A stretch of 64,000 bases of DNA from Nitratidesulfovibrio sp. (GCF_040373385.1 NZ_JBDXXH010000002.1:613555-677554); one strand, 5' to 3'; positions 34,431 to 43,589 are shown, numbered from the stretch's first letter. Numbers and translations: made by a program. Notes: generated by a model not told the origin, from the letters alone.

Positions 34431-34949
34431 CTACCCGTTCTTGACCCGGCTGCGCAGCAGTTCGCCTGCCGCCACGATACCCTTGGTGCCGGCGTCACGC
34501 GCATCGCGCGAGAGAGCGGCCAGGTCGCCATCCCGCCCGGCGAACACCTTGAGCAGCATGGGCAGGTTGACGCCGGTCAGCACTTCCACGTTGCCCTTGC
34601 CCAGCAGGGCCAGGCTGAGGTTGGTGGGGGTGCCGCCGAACATGTCGGTAAGGATCATCACCCCGCGCCCGGTATCCAGACGCTTCACCGCCTCGTTCAG
34701 GCGTTTCACCGTCTCATCCACTTCCAGCGAGACGTCCACGCTGATGGAGGCGCAATCCTGCACCGGGCCAAGGATGAATTCGGCGGCGCGCAGCAGCGCC
34801 GCGCCGTAGTCGGCGTGGGTCACCAGAATCACGCCGATGCGCGGTTCTGCGGCGGCCTGCCCGTCTCCGGGTTGGCCGACCTTGCTCGGGCCGCCCTGGC
34901 CTTGGCCCTTGCGGGGCTGCCCTGCTTGATGCTGTTCGGTGGTGGACAT
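34431..34949 (-). CDS. PTS mannose-family IIA component
   Basis: A 172-residue EIIA-Man-type domain with an extra 35-residue Gln/Gly/Lys-rich N-terminus. The phosphorylated histidine is H45 in GVILVTHADYGAALL, and DMFGGTPTNLSLALL (about 105-119) is the second family signature. ATG at 34949 is chosen over a TTG at 34988; no strong ribosome site is seen, so a still later start near RIGVILVTH cannot be excluded. First gene of the IIA-IIB-IIC unit, downstream of rapZ and ptsN. Sequence shows a full-length domain. Confidence 0.87.
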   Translation of the reverse strand: MSTTEQHQAGQPRKGQGQGGPSKVGQPGDGQAAAEPRIGVILVTHADYGAALLRAAEFILGPVQDCASISVDVSLEVDETVKRLNEAVKRLDTGRGVMILTDMFGGTPTNLSLALLGKGNVEVLTGVNLPMLLKVFAGRDGDLAALSRDARDAGTKGIVAAGELLRSRVKNG

Positions 34950-35291
34950 GCTGTTGCGTTCAGGCCGTGCCTGATGTGGTTGGGGCAAGGTGAGGACGGC
35001 ATGCCGTCCGGCGAAGCCCGTGGCAGCGCCCTGTCAACATGACGCGGGCCGGATACGGGCGGATATGGCTCCCACGGGCGACCATAGGCCATCACGGGCA
35101 GCCACGGCAGAACCGTCAGAATCGTCAGAATCGGGCGAACCCGCCACGAAAAACCGGTGGCGGTGCCACTTCGATGACCACACCGGCACCGGATACCAGG
35201 CAGACTGACCTTATGCGAACCGATGCGACCCTACTCGACCCGATGAGCCCCGCTGAGCCTGAACGCGGCTGATGCCCTCCGGTCCGGTCGG
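34950..35291. other. Intergenic between rapZ and the PTS genes
   Basis: No gene seen in 342 bases. A short direct repeat (CGTCAGAAT twice, about 35115-35135 region) and a GACCCTACTCGACCCGATG stretch are the only patterns; neither forms a convincing operator or terminator. Confidence 0.45.
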
Positions 35292-36296
35292 TCAGCCCAG
35301 TTCCATGTGGCGGTGCTCCATGGATACGGCATAATCAGATTTTTTCAAGGCACGAAGCAGGGCCTCTGCCACCGAGACAGAGCGGTGCCGCCCCCCGGTG
35401 CACCCGATGGCGATGGTCAGGCGGTATCGCCCTTCCGCCTCGTACTGGGGCAGCAGAAAGTGCAAAAAGTCCAGAAGTTTCGCCAGAAAGACATCGCCGT
35501 GGCCCGCTTCCAGCACGTATTTGGCCACCGGCTCGTCCAGGCCGGACAAGGGGCGCAAATCGGGCACGAAATAGGGGTTGGGCAGAAAGCGCAGGTCGAA
35601 CACCAGGTCCGCGTCGGCGGGCACGCCGTACTTGAACCCGAAGGTGACGACGTTGATGCGCAGCGAGCGGATGCGTCCCTGGATGGAACTCCACTTCTTC
35701 TGGATGACCCGGCGCAGGTCGTGGATGGAATAGCTGGAGGTGTCCACCACGAAGTCGGCGGTTTCGCGCACCGGGGCAAGGCGCAGCCGCTCCTGATCAA
35801 GGGCCTGTTCCAGCCCCATGCCTTCGCTTTCCAGCGGGTGCGGGCGGCGGGTGGTGGCATAGCGCCGGTTTAGTACTGCGGGGTTGGCCTCTATGAACAC
35901 CACGGCCGGGCGCACGCCCATGCCCTGCAAGCGTTCCAGGGTTTTTTCCAGATTGCGGACGAAGTTGCTTTCGCGCAGGTCCATGCCCAGCACCAACCCC
36001 TGATAGTGGGCCAGCGCCTCCCGGTTCAGGATGGTGACCATCTGCGGGGCAAGGGATGCGGGCAGGCCGTCCACCGTGAAGTAGCGCAGGTCTTCCAGCA
36101 CGTTGAGTACCGTGCTCTTGCCCGCGCCGGACAACCCGGTGACGATGATGACGGGAAAGTTGGCGGTGACCACGGGGCTTCCCGCATCCGCAGCCTTGAC
36201 GGGGGTGCCGGACGCGGCGCCGGAGGCTGTACCAGGTACGGCGACAGACGCCGCCGGAGCGGGGGGCGTATCGGACGGCGTGGCCTTTGTGGGCAT
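35292..36296 (-). CDS. rapZ: RNase adapter protein RapZ (YvcJ family)
   Basis: A 334-residue P-loop protein. After a 45-residue Ala/Pro-rich N-terminal extension, the Walker A GLSGAGKS is at 54-61, then [11 protein letters not shown], the RRPHPL region of the family, and the C-terminal [10 protein letters not shown] (about 297-306) that binds the amino sugar in RapZ. In E. coli RapZ directs RNase E processing of GlmZ and senses GlcN6P; in other bacteria its role is less clear. GAGGAG lies before ATG at 36296. It neighbours ptsN, hpf and rpoN, the conserved order in many proteobacteria. Confidence 0.94.
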   Translation of the reverse strand: MPTKATPSDTPPAPAASVAVPGTASGAASGTPVKAADAGSPVVTANFPVIIVTGLSGAGKSTVLNVLEDLRYFTVDGLPASLAPQMVTILNREALAHYQGLVLGMDLRESNFVRNLEKTLERLQGMGVRPAVVFIEANPAVLNRRYATTRRPHPLESEGMGLEQALDQERLRLAPVRETADFVVDTSSYSIHDLRRVIQKKWSSIQGRIRSLRINVVTFGFKYGVPADADLVFDLRFLPNPYFVPDLRPLSGLDEPVAKYVLEAGHGDVFLAKLLDFLHFLLPQYEAEGRYRLTIAIGCTGGRHRSVSVAEALLRALKKSDYAVSMEHRHMELG

Positions 36297-36453
36297 GGCG
36301 GACTCCTCGGACGGCCCGTGCCGGGTGCCGTTTCAGGGGCGCGATGGGTGCGCGACAACTGCGAGTGGGAGGTGCGCGGTACGGTCAGGCAGTGGGGCGG
36401 TGGCCCCGCCCTGCTCCGTCGCTCCGGACCTGCCGCGCGTCAGGTGGTGCGCG

Positions 36454-36903
36454 TCACGTCGTACGCATGAGGGCCGTGAAGGCCTCGCCGTCCTGCGCGT
36501 CGATCATGGCGCGGCGGAACTGCGGATCCTTCAGCAGGCGGGAGATGTGGGCCAGGATGCGCAAATGCATGCCCGCCACCTGTTCCGGTGCCAGTACCAG
36601 GAAAAAGAGGTGACAGGGTTTCATGTCCAGCGCGTCGAAGTCGATGCCCGGCACGCTGCGCCCCACGGCCACCACGATGTCGTTGATGTTCACCAGCTTG
36701 CCGTGGGGTATGGCCACCCCGTCGCCGATGCCGGTGGTGCCCAGCGACTCGCGGTCCTGCAACACGCCCAGCGCAACGGCGGCATCCACTTCGGGATGCC
36801 GCCGCACCACGGCCTGCACGAGTTCCGCCAGCACCTCTTTCTTGGTGCTGGCGGAGAGCTCGGACAGGATCAGATCATCTTGAAGATACTCCGAAAGCCT
36901 CAT
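36454..36903 (-). CDS. ptsN: PTS IIA-like nitrogen-regulatory protein PtsN
   Basis: A 149-residue EIIA-Fru/Ntr domain. The phosphorylatable His is H67 in GDGVAIPHGKL, followed by VVAVGRSVPGIDFDALD and the CHLFFLVLAPE strand. Ntr-type proteins do not move sugars; they regulate K+ transport, sigma-54-linked and stress functions according to their phosphorylation. It lies nine bases after hpf and upstream of rapZ in the rpoN-hpf-ptsN-rapZ cluster. Confidence 0.93.
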   Translation of the reverse strand: MRLSEYLQDDLILSELSASTKKEVLAELVQAVVRRHPEVDAAVALGVLQDRESLGTTGIGDGVAIPHGKLVNINDIVVAVGRSVPGIDFDALDMKPCHLFFLVLAPEQVAGMHLRILAHISRLLKDPQFRRAMIDAQDGEAFTALMRTT

Positions 36904-36912
36904 GTATGGTGC

Positions 36913-37467
36913 CTAGACGACCGGATCGATAAGGCCGAAATCGCCGTTGCGACGCCGGTAGATGATGTTGACGCGTTCCACTTCGGCGTTCAGGAACACC
37001 AGGAACTCGTTGTCGCCCTGGTCAAGCTGCATGGCTGCCTCGTCCACGTGCATGGGCTTGGGGGCGAAGTGGTCGGTACCGGTGATGGTTCGCTCCTCGC
37101 CTTCGCCCACGGTGCCGAAGGTGAACACGTCAATGCCCTTGCCCAGCTTGCCCAACTTGTCGGACTGGACGGAACGGCGGCGGTCCTTCAGCTTTTCCAT
37201 CTGCTTGCGCAGCTGGGATTCCAGCTTTTCCAGCACCAGGTCGATGGTGGCGTACATGTCTTCGGACTGTTCGACGGCGGAGAAGGTAAAGCCGTCGCCA
37301 GCCATCTGCACTTCCGCCTTGTGACGGAACTTGTCGACGGAAAGGTTCACCTGCATTTCCAGGGCGGATTTGCCGACGAACCGGCCAAGCTTTTCAAGAC
37401 GACGGCGGGCGTACTTCTTCAGGTGGTCGGAGGGTTCGAAATTCTTGAAGGTGAAGGCGATGTTCAT
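36913..37467 (-). CDS. hpf: Long-form ribosome hibernation promoting factor
   Basis: A 184-residue HPF of the long type. The N-terminal domain (1-105) is the usual ribosome-binding fold starting MNIAFTFKNFEPSDHLKKYA; the C-terminal domain has the dimerising segment KPMHVDEAAMQLDQGDNEFLVFLNAE followed by VNIIYRRRNGDFGLIDP. It dimerises 70S ribosomes into inactive 100S particles in slow growth. GGAGGAG sits a few bases before ATG at 37467. It is 121 bases downstream of rpoN and leads directly into ptsN. Confidence 0.94.
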   Translation of the reverse strand: MNIAFTFKNFEPSDHLKKYARRRLEKLGRFVGKSALEMQVNLSVDKFRHKAEVQMAGDGFTFSAVEQSEDMYATIDLVLEKLESQLRKQMEKLKDRRRSVQSDKLGKLGKGIDVFTFGTVGEGEERTITGTDHFAPKPMHVDEAAMQLDQGDNEFLVFLNAEVERVNIIYRRRNGDFGLIDPVV

Positions 37468-37588
37468 ACGCTCCTCCTGTGGTGAGAGGGGGAAAGCGGC
37501 GCGCGGCACGCACGCTGGGTGCGGTTGCCGGGTGCGCCGCAGAAGACGGATGCCGCCACGCGCATGGTCTGGCGCGGGCCTCGGACCG

Positions 37589-39022
37589 TCAGAACAGCTC
37601 CTTCCGCTTGGAAGAGGAGGGAATGTCCATGGCAGTACGATACTTCGCAACGGTCCGGCGGGCAATATTGACTTTGAGCTGTTCCTTCAAAATTTCGCCG
37701 ATGCGCTCGTCGCTCAGGGGGTCGTGCGGGTCTTCGCCGCTGATCAGCTTCTTGATCAGGGCCTTGACGCTTTCGGAACCCACCTGGCTGCCGTCGTCCA
37801 GATCCAGCGCGCTGTTGAAGAAAAACTTCAACTCCATGATGCCGTGCGGTGTGGCCACGTACTTGCTGGTGGTGATGCGGCTGACGGTGGATTCGTGCAT
37901 GCCGATGTCGTCGGCGATATCCTTGAGGATGAGCGGTTTCAGGCGCGAAACCCCGTCCTCGAAAAAGCCGCGCTGATACTTCACGATGGATTCCACAACC
38001 TTGTACAGCGTGCGTTGGCGCTGGTACAGGCTCTTGATGAGCCACGAGGCAGAGCGCATCTTTTCCTGGAAATATTCGCGTTCGCCCGCGGATGCGGCCG
38101 CTGCGGCGGACCGCTCGTACATGGTGCTCAGTTGCAGGTGCGGCAGGCCGTCCTCGTTGAGCATGATGATGAAATCGTCGTCGTACTTGTAGACGTACAC
38201 GTCGGGGCTGACGAACTGGGGGTCGCCGCCGCCGTAGCTGGCGCCGGGCATGGGGTCCAGGGTCTGGATGAGGTCCAGGTACTCCTTCAGGTCCTCCATG
38301 GTCAGGCGGAACTTGCGCAAGAGCGGCTTGTAGCGGCGCTTTTCCAGATCTTCCAGGTGGTCGCGCACCAGTTCCACAAGCACCCTGTCGCGCGTGTAGC
38401 CCAGCATCTCGATCTGCACCAGCAGGCATTCCTGCGCCGTGCGCGCGGACACTCCCACGGGGTCGAAGCGCTGCACGGCATGCAGCACGGGCTCCACCTC
38501 GGCTGGGGCCACGCCCGCCATTTCGGCGATGTCGTCCACCGTGGCATGCAGGTAGCCCGAGGAAGCGATGTTGCCGATGATCACCTCGCCGATGTCCTTC
38601 TGGCGCTCGGTAAGCGAGGACAGGCGCAACTGCCACATCAGGTGCCCTTCAAGCGAGGGCTTGGCGGCGTAGCGGGCCTCGAACGAGGTCATCTCCTCGG
38701 GCATTTCCGATTCGCGCACCGTGGACTGGCGGCTGGTGCTGGCAAAGTCGCCCAGGTAATCTTCCCAGTCGGCATCGCGTGCGATTTCGCGGTCGTAGGC
38801 AACGTCGGCAGCTGCGGTGGCGGCTTCGCGCGGGTCGGGCACCTCGACCTGGGGCGCCTCGTCCTGGGCTTCCTCCAGAAACGGGTTTTCCAGCATCTCC
38901 TGCTGCACCGTCTCGACAAGCTCCAGTCGCGAAAGCTGCAACAGCCGGATGGCCTGTTGCAGTTGCGGCGTCATCACCAGCTGCTGGGTGAGCTTGAGCT
39001 GTTGCCTGAGTTCCAATGCCAT
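37589..39022 (-). CDS. rpoN: RNA polymerase sigma-54 factor
   Basis: A 477-residue sigma-54. Region I is the Gln/Leu-rich N-terminus (LELRQQLKLTQQLVMTPQLQQ, in the first 30 residues), then an acidic stretch, the core-binding region (about 120-330), and the RpoN box ARRTVAKYR at 454-462 with the preceding helix-turn-helix ESTVSRITTSKYV. It recognises -24/-12 promoters and needs AAA+ activators. ATG at 39022 gives the canonical N-terminus; the ribosome site is poor. Three imperfect 21-base repeats lie just upstream. Confidence 0.96.
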   Translation of the reverse strand: MALELRQQLKLTQQLVMTPQLQQAIRLLQLSRLELVETVQQEMLENPFLEEAQDEAPQVEVPDPREAATAAADVAYDREIARDADWEDYLGDFASTSRQSTVRESEMPEEMTSFEARYAAKPSLEGHLMWQLRLSSLTERQKDIGEVIIGNIASSGYLHATVDDIAEMAGVAPAEVEPVLHAVQRFDPVGVSARTAQECLLVQIEMLGYTRDRVLVELVRDHLEDLEKRRYKPLLRKFRLTMEDLKEYLDLIQTLDPMPGASYGGGDPQFVSPDVYVYKYDDDFIIMLNEDGLPHLQLSTMYERSAAAAASAGEREYFQEKMRSASWLIKSLYQRQRTLYKVVESIVKYQRGFFEDGVSRLKPLILKDIADDIGMHESTVSRITTSKYVATPHGIMELKFFFNSALDLDDGSQVGSESVKALIKKLISGEDPHDPLSDERIGEILKEQLKVNIARRTVAKYRTAMDIPSSSKRKELF

Positions 39023-39037
39023 GCGTGGGCAACCCCT

Positions 39038-39100
39038 ATGACCCTGCGTCGAGACCGTATGGCCCTGCGCCGGGATCCTGTAACCTTGCGTTGAGGCCGA
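39038..39100. repeat. Three imperfect 21-bp tandem repeats before rpoN
   Basis: Units 39038-39058, 39059-39079 and 39080-39100 share the frame ATGRCCCTGCG-C-GRGA-C. The first two differ at four positions; the third is more diverged. The array begins 16 bases before the rpoN ATG. The period of 21 equals two helix turns and seven codons; one frame is open through two copies (TLRRDRMALRRDP) but is not part of the protein. Confidence 0.7.
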
Positions 39101-39304
39101 ACGAGATGACGACGCGACGAGGTGCGCGACGGCAAGCAAGAAACGGCCCACTGTGGAAATGTGTTCCCTTCCCCAAGAGGTTAGGGAAACCATGCCATAG
39201 AAGCAAGAAGTATGCAACCGCTGTCGCCAACACGTCGCAAACCATCGGCGGCCCCTTGCGCCCCCTGTCCGCAATCGCCTGTCGAAGGCGCTGCCTCCAA
39301 CGGA

Positions 39305-39337
39305 CACGGCGCCCCCGCAAATGCGGAAGGCGCCGTG
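39305..39337 (-). terminator. Hairpin between lptB and rpoN
   Basis: CACGGCGCC (39305-39313) pairs with GGCGCCGTG (39329-39337), and inside it CCGCA pairs with TGCGG. It is 59 bases after the lptB stop and has no T-run; partial termination or an RNA-processing site are both possible. Confidence 0.5.
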
Positions 39338-39395
39338 AACATGGAAGGGGTGGCCCCTTGCGCATTTGCCTGGCAGGACGTGAAACCGGCAGTCG

Positions 39396-40121
39396 TTACA
39401 GCGAAAAGCCTTCGCCCAGATACACATCCCGCGCGCGCGGATTGTCCACGATATGAGCTGGGGTGCCTTCCAGTATCACCTCGCCCTGGTGCACCAGATA
39501 GGCCCTGTCGCAAATGTGCAGGGTTTCCCGCACGTTGTGGTCGGAAATGAGCACCCCGATGCCCCGGTTGCGCAGGCCGGTGATGAGCTGCTGGATGTCG
39601 TCCACGGCCAGCGGGTCGATGCCCGCGAACGGTTCGTCCAGCAGGATGAACTTGGGCTCGCGGATCATGGACCGGGCGATCTCCAGCCGTCGTCGTTCGC
39701 CGCCGGAAAGATGCAGGGCCACGGAATCGGCCAGGTGGGTGATGCCGAAGTCCTCCAGCAGCATGTCGCTGCGTTCCTTCTGCTGCGCCCTGGAAAGCCC
39801 GGTGTGTTCGAGAATCATCTGAAGGTTCTGGCGCACGGTGAGCCGACGGAAGATGGAGCTTTCCTGCGGCAGGTAGCTCAGTCCCACCCGTGCCCGTTCG
39901 TGCAGGGGCCAGTCGGCGATGTCGCGGCCATCAAGCTCGACCCGTCCCGATGTCGGCTTGATGATGCCGATGAGCATGTAGAACGTGGTGGTCTTGCCCG
40001 CGCCGTTGGGGCCAAGCAGCCCCACGGTCTCGCCCTGGGTCACCGTCAGCGATACGCCGCGCACCACCTCGCGCTGGCCGAACTGTTTGTGCAGGTCCTC
40101 GCCGCGCAGCATCGAGCTCAC
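39396..40121 (-). CDS. lptB: LPS export ABC transporter ATPase LptB
   Basis: A 241-residue ABC ATPase. Walker A GPNGAGKT is at 37-44, the Q-loop in YLPQESSIFRRL, the signature LSGGERRRLEIAR, and Walker B FILLDEPFAGIDP. It powers LPS extraction with LptFG and passes LPS to LptC and LptA. A GTG at 40121 is preferred because it overlaps the lptA stop as GTGA; an ATG three codons on is the alternative. Length and motifs are normal. It ends the kdsA-kdsC-lptC-lptA-lptB run. Confidence 0.95.
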   Translation of the reverse strand: MSSMLRGEDLHKQFGQREVVRGVSLTVTQGETVGLLGPNGAGKTTTFYMLIGIIKPTSGRVELDGRDIADWPLHERARVGLSYLPQESSIFRRLTVRQNLQMILEHTGLSRAQQKERSDMLLEDFGITHLADSVALHLSGGERRRLEIARSMIREPKFILLDEPFAGIDPLAVDDIQQLITGLRNRGIGVLISDHNVRETLHICDRAYLVHQGEVILEGTPAHIVDNPRARDVYLGEGFSL

Positions 40122-40855
40122 TGGGCAGCCCCCTTGGAGGTGGCATCGCCCGTGGAGGCGTCCCTGGTGTCGTTGACGTCCTTGGGGTCCTTGGAAGCGG
40201 GCTTGGCGTCCTTGCCGTTATCCCTGGATTCGCCAAGGGGGTTCACGTCGCCGGACGAGGTGAACACCGCCTGCACCCGCTTGGTGGAGGTGCCGCGCAC
40301 TTCGCTGCGGTTCTCGCGGGTGTAGAAGGTGATGATGTCGCCCTTGATGCTGTTCTCGCCCTCGTGCAGCACGGGGTTGCCTTCCATGACCAGCACGGCG
40401 TTGTCCACGGTGTAGGTGGCCTTCTCGCATTCGCCGGTACGGGTATCGCGCTTCATGCGCACGTTGCGCTCGGCCACCATGCGGTCGATCTCGCCCGCGT
40501 CCATCCCACCTGGGCCACCCGCCCCCGTCCCGCCAGAAGCGCCCGAAGTGCCCGAAGTGCCAGACGCTTCCGCACCCTGCCCTGCCCCTGCCTTGCCGGA
40601 CTTGGCCGCCTTCTTGCGAAGGTGCAGGGTAATCTTTTCGGCCCACATCTCGAAGTCGGGCCGCTGGACGTACACATCACCCTCGAAGACCACTACCTGG
40701 CCCTTGGCGTCGTACTGCATGCGGTCGGACTTGACGGCGGTGGGCACGTCACGACGCACCTCGGTGGCCGATTTGGCGTCAGCCGCCACGGCGGGGGCCG
40801 AAAAGGTCAACAGCAGCGCCACGCACAGCGCGGAGCGGATGCCGGTATGTCTCAT
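40118..40855 (-). CDS. lptA: Periplasmic LPS transport protein LptA, with Gly/Ser insert
   Basis: A 245-residue OstA/LptA-type protein with a signal peptide (cleavage near AVAAD, residue 25). The beta-jellyroll repeats are seen in SDRMQYDAKGQVVVFEGDVYVQR and in ATYTVDNAVLVMEGNPVLHEG. A low-complexity Gly/Ser/Thr/Ala insert occupies about residues 81-118 between two strands, unusual for LptA, and the last 40 residues are an Asp/Lys-rich tail. ATG overlaps the lptC stop by ATGA. It would form the periplasmic bridge of the LPS export path. Confidence 0.88.
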   Translation of the reverse strand: MRHTGIRSALCVALLLTFSAPAVAADAKSATEVRRDVPTAVKSDRMQYDAKGQVVVFEGDVYVQRPDFEMWAEKITLHLRKKAAKSGKAGAGQGAEASGTSGTSGASGGTGAGGPGGMDAGEIDRMVAERNVRMKRDTRTGECEKATYTVDNAVLVMEGNPVLHEGENSIKGDIITFYTRENRSEVRGTSTKRVQAVFTSSGDVNPLGESRDNGKDAKPASKDPKDVNDTRDASTGDATSKGAAQ

Positions 40856-41718
40856 TGCCTGTTCTCCTGCTTGGTTGGCTTGGATGCGCCCGCGTCCCGC
40901 CGCGCGGCCTTGGGGGCCGCTGACTTCTTGTCCGGTGACGTTTGGTCGGATGACTTCTTGTCCGGCGACTTCTTGCCCGACGACTTCTTGTCCGGCACCT
41001 TCTGCGCGGTCTTCTTTTGCGCGGCGGCCTTTTTCTGCGGGGGAGTGGGGGCGGCTGCCTTGCGGGCGTCCTGCGCCTGTCCGGTCCTGACCGAAGTCGC
41101 CCTGGTGGTCGCGGCCTTGTCCGTAGCGGGCTCGCCGTTCACGCCGCCCGAACGAGGAACAAGCAGCATGGACACGCCGTCGCTGCCGCGCAGCACGTCG
41201 CTGGCCATGTCCCATTCCAGCCTAGTGGCGTTGCCCGAAAGGCTCTGCCCCTCTATGCGGGCGCCTTCGGGAAAATACATGGTCCGGCTGGTGCCGTTGT
41301 ACACCATAAGCCTGGCAAACAGTTCATGGCGGTCGTGGGTGGCATGCACATCGTCCCACATGCGCATCATCTGTATCTGCTGCTGCACTTCGCCCTTCCT
41401 GGCCACGATGCGCAGCTGCCTGCCGCCGTCCATCTGGTAGACAAGGTCGGGCCTGTCCACGTCGATGGCGTTGTTGCTCTGGCGCAACTGGGCCCAAGTG
41501 GCCTTCAGCCGCCACAGTTCAATGCCCTTTTCGCCCTGCACCAGCTCGATACCCTTCATGGCCACACCCACCGCCTCTTCCAGCGTGGTGGCATCGGTAA
41601 CGCCGCCGGAAATGGCCGATTCCAGCGCCTGGCGCATTCCGCCCTGCCAGCGCCACGCGGCGGCCCCGCCGACAAGCAGTGCCACCAGCAGCAGGATCAA
41701 CAGCGTACGGCGTCTCAT
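40852..41718 (-). CDS. lptC: LPS export protein LptC with lysine-rich C-terminal tail
   Basis: A 288-residue LptC. It has an N-terminal anchor ([20 protein letters not shown], 1-20), then an LptC jellyroll with GIELVQGEKGIELWRLKATWAQL and MYFPEGARIEG (148-158). The usual family length is about 190; here residues 190-288 are an added basic, low-complexity tail containing four PDKKS/GKKS-type units (about 241-266), 20% or more lysine by eye. The tail would lie in the periplasm. The ATG overlaps the kdsC stop, and its own stop overlaps lptA, so translation is coupled through the operon. Confidence 0.86.
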   Translation of the reverse strand: MRRRTLLILLLVALLVGGAAAWRWQGGMRQALESAISGGVTDATTLEEAVGVAMKGIELVQGEKGIELWRLKATWAQLRQSNNAIDVDRPDLVYQMDGGRQLRIVARKGEVQQQIQMMRMWDDVHATHDRHELFARLMVYNGTSRTMYFPEGARIEGQSLSGNATRLEWDMASDVLRGSDGVSMLLVPRSGGVNGEPATDKAATTRATSVRTGQAQDARKAAAPTPPQKKAAAQKKTAQKVPDKKSSGKKSPDKKSSDQTSPDKKSAAPKAARRDAGASKPTKQENRQ

Positions 41719-42242
41719 GCCTGCTCCGGCCAGCTTTCCAGCATGCGGTCCAGCACCCCCTGCTCCACCAGCAGAAAGCGGATGGCTTCGCGCACGGCAC
41801 CGTGACCGCCGTTGGTGGTGGTCACGTAGCGGGCCAGGGCCTTGACCTCTGGCTGGGCGTTGGCCACGGCCATGGGCAGGCCCACCAGCTTCAGCGGACC
41901 GAAGTCCACCCAGTCGTCGCCAAGGTAGGCCACCTGCGACCATTCAAGGTCATACTTGCGGCGAATGGAGTCGATGCATTCCGACTTGTGCAGGAAGCCC
42001 GCGTGGTAGTCCTCTATGCCAAGGCTGCGGATGCGCGCCTCGACCGCGCCGGAGGCAAGCCCGGTAATCACCGCAACGGTGATGCCAGCGGCCTGCGCCA
42101 GCTTGATGCCCAGCCCGTCCTGCACGTTGAAGCGCTTGGTCACCCGGCCTTCGTCGTCATAGTACAGGCCGCCGTCGGTCATCACGCCGTCCACGTCCAG
42201 CACCAGCAGCGAGATGGACCGGGCCAGGTCTTCAGCTCGCAT
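41715..42242 (-). CDS. kdsC: 3-deoxy-D-manno-octulosonate 8-phosphate phosphatase KdsC
   Basis: A 175-residue HAD-family phosphatase. The catalytic DVDGVMTDG is at 16-24 (nucleophile D16, acid D18), followed by [14 protein letters not shown] and the YLGDDWVD motif with the later aspartates. It releases phosphate from KDO-8-P to give KDO for LPS. ATG at 42242 lies inside the end of kdsA (11-base overlap), which makes the precursor. A minimal single-domain form typical of the family. Confidence 0.95.
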   Translation of the reverse strand: MRAEDLARSISLLVLDVDGVMTDGGLYYDDEGRVTKRFNVQDGLGIKLAQAAGITVAVITGLASGAVEARIRSLGIEDYHAGFLHKSECIDSIRRKYDLEWSQVAYLGDDWVDFGPLKLVGLPMAVANAQPEVKALARYVTTTNGGHGAVREAIRFLLVEQGVLDRMLESWPEQA

Positions 42243-43113
42243 GGGGCAGACTCCAGAGGGCGGCAAAATCGCGCAGCAGCGGGGCCAACCTGTCCAGCGG
42301 CCAGCTATTGGGGCCGTCGCACAGGGCGTGGTCGGGGTCGGGGTGGGTTTCCAGGAACACCCCGTCGACCCCGGCGGCCACGGCTGCCCGGGACAGCATG
42401 GGCACGAAGCGGCGGTCGCCGTCGGACGAGGTGCCCTTGCCGCCGGGCAACTGCACCGAGTGGGTGGCGTCGAACACCACCGGCACGCCGAAGCCCTGCA
42501 TGATGGGCAACGAACGGAAGTCAACCACCAGATTGTTGTACCCGAAGCTGGCCCCGCGTTCCGTCAGAAGGATGCGGTTGTTGCCGGTGGAGCGCAGCTT
42601 GTCGAGCGCCGGGGCCATGTCCCACGGGGCCACGAACTGCCCCTTCTTGACGTTGACCACCCGGCCCGTCTGGGCGGCGGCCAGCAACAGGGTGGTCTGG
42701 CGGCACAGGAAGGCGGGAATCTGGAGCACGTCGGCCACTTCGGCCACGGGCCGGGCCTGTTCCGGCTCGTGGATGTCGGTGACCACGGGCAGGCCGGTTT
42801 CCTGCTTGATGCGGGCCAGCCATTCCATGCCGCGCGCAAGTCCGGGGCCGCGAAAGCCGTCCAGCGACGTGCGGTTGGCCTTGTCCCACGAGCTTTTGAA
42901 CACGACGAACAGCCCGGCGGCCTCGGCCGCCTCGCGCACGGCATGGGCGGTGTCCAGGGCCAGTTCCAGGCTTTCCAGGGCGCATGGCCCGGCGAAAATG
43001 AACCGGCGCGCCTTCAGGCGCTCGTACAGGGCGTCCGGCGTCATGCCGCCGGATGTGGCCGGGGCGACCGGTGATTCGGGGGCCGGGGTGGTGCTGGGTG
43101 ATTCGGGATGCAT
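42232..43113 (-). CDS. kdsA: KDO-8-phosphate synthase
   Basis: A 293-residue aldolase condensing PEP and arabinose-5-phosphate to KDO-8-P. Motifs: [33 protein letters not shown] and [12 protein letters not shown], all standard. About 22 Pro/Ser/Thr-rich residues precede the conserved region; the start at 43113 has GGAG nearby, with [10 protein letters not shown] at residue 24 as an alternative. PEP demand links it to the PEP-making module of this region. First gene of kdsA-kdsC-lptC-lptA-lptB. Confidence 0.95.
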   Translation of the reverse strand: MHPESPSTTPAPESPVAPATSGGMTPDALYERLKARRFIFAGPCALESLELALDTAHAVREAAEAAGLFVVFKSSWDKANRTSLDGFRGPGLARGMEWLARIKQETGLPVVTDIHEPEQARPVAEVADVLQIPAFLCRQTTLLLAAAQTGRVVNVKKGQFVAPWDMAPALDKLRSTGNNRILLTERGASFGYNNLVVDFRSLPIMQGFGVPVVFDATHSVQLPGGKGTSSDGDRRFVPMLSRAAVAAGVDGVFLETHPDPDHALCDGPNSWPLDRLAPLLRDFAALWSLPHAS

Positions 43114-43525
43114 GGTTCTCCGTGGCGGATGAGGGCGCGGTGCCCCGGCCGCATGCGGCACGTGTGGTCGCATATGGCGCGCGCGGGCGGTGCGCTTCGA
43201 AAATATGCAGTGTGGCTGCGGGCGGTGCGGGACGAAAAGGGCGCGTCCCCCCCCCTGCCCCGCCGGACGCTTTTACCATCAGTCGGCGGCTTTCGCCACA
43301 TCGGTTTGCCGATGGTCCGGCGAAAGGCGGACGCTTTCAGGGAAAGACCGGCGATGACCACGCAAGAGGCAAACGCTTGCCACGCAGACACGTAACATTG
43401 CGACGCAATGCCGCCTCGTCAAGGGATACCGGAAAAAAGGGATACGGAAAAAACAGGCGCACGGGGCACGACACCGCGTGCGTCCCGCCCTATCCACGCC
43501 GTCCCCCGCCGACGCCCCACGGACG
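43114..43525. other. pyrG-kdsA intergenic region with a 15-bp palindrome
   Basis: About 410 bases without a gene. A perfect palindrome CATTGCG-A-CGCAATG at 43396-43410 stands out as a possible operator, 283 bases upstream of kdsA on the minus strand. It lies between the pyrG hairpin and the kdsA start, so it could mark an independent kdsA promoter; no regulator is known to me for this site. Confidence 0.45.
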
Positions 43526-43557
43526 GCAACGCGCCTTCCGCGGGGAAGGCGCGTTGC
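43526..43557 (-). terminator. 14-bp hairpin after pyrG
   Basis: 43526-43539 pair perfectly with 43544-43557 around a 4-base loop, 33 bases after the pyrG stop. There is no U-run on the minus strand, but the stem is strong, and separation of pyrG from the kdsA operon is likely. Confidence 0.65.
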
Positions 43558-43589
43558 GTCATATCCGTGATGTGCGTGCCAGCGGCGGG

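Larger units (their letters stand above)
39023..39395. other. lptB-rpoN intergenic region
   Basis: 373 bases with no gene. It contains the triple 21-base repeat next to rpoN and a strong hairpin nearer lptB, listed separately; the rest is featureless. A rpoN promoter is expected here but no clear box is seen. Confidence 0.5.

Noticed and set aside
34950-35291. A -24/-12 (sigma-54) promoter before the PTS genes
   Set aside because: I looked for TGGCAC-N5-TTGC on the minus strand and found no acceptable match.
39023-39427. N-terminal extension of RpoN upstream of 39022
   Set aside because: The extension runs through the 21-bp repeats and the lptB end and lacks sigma-54 features; the canonical N-terminus begins at 39022.
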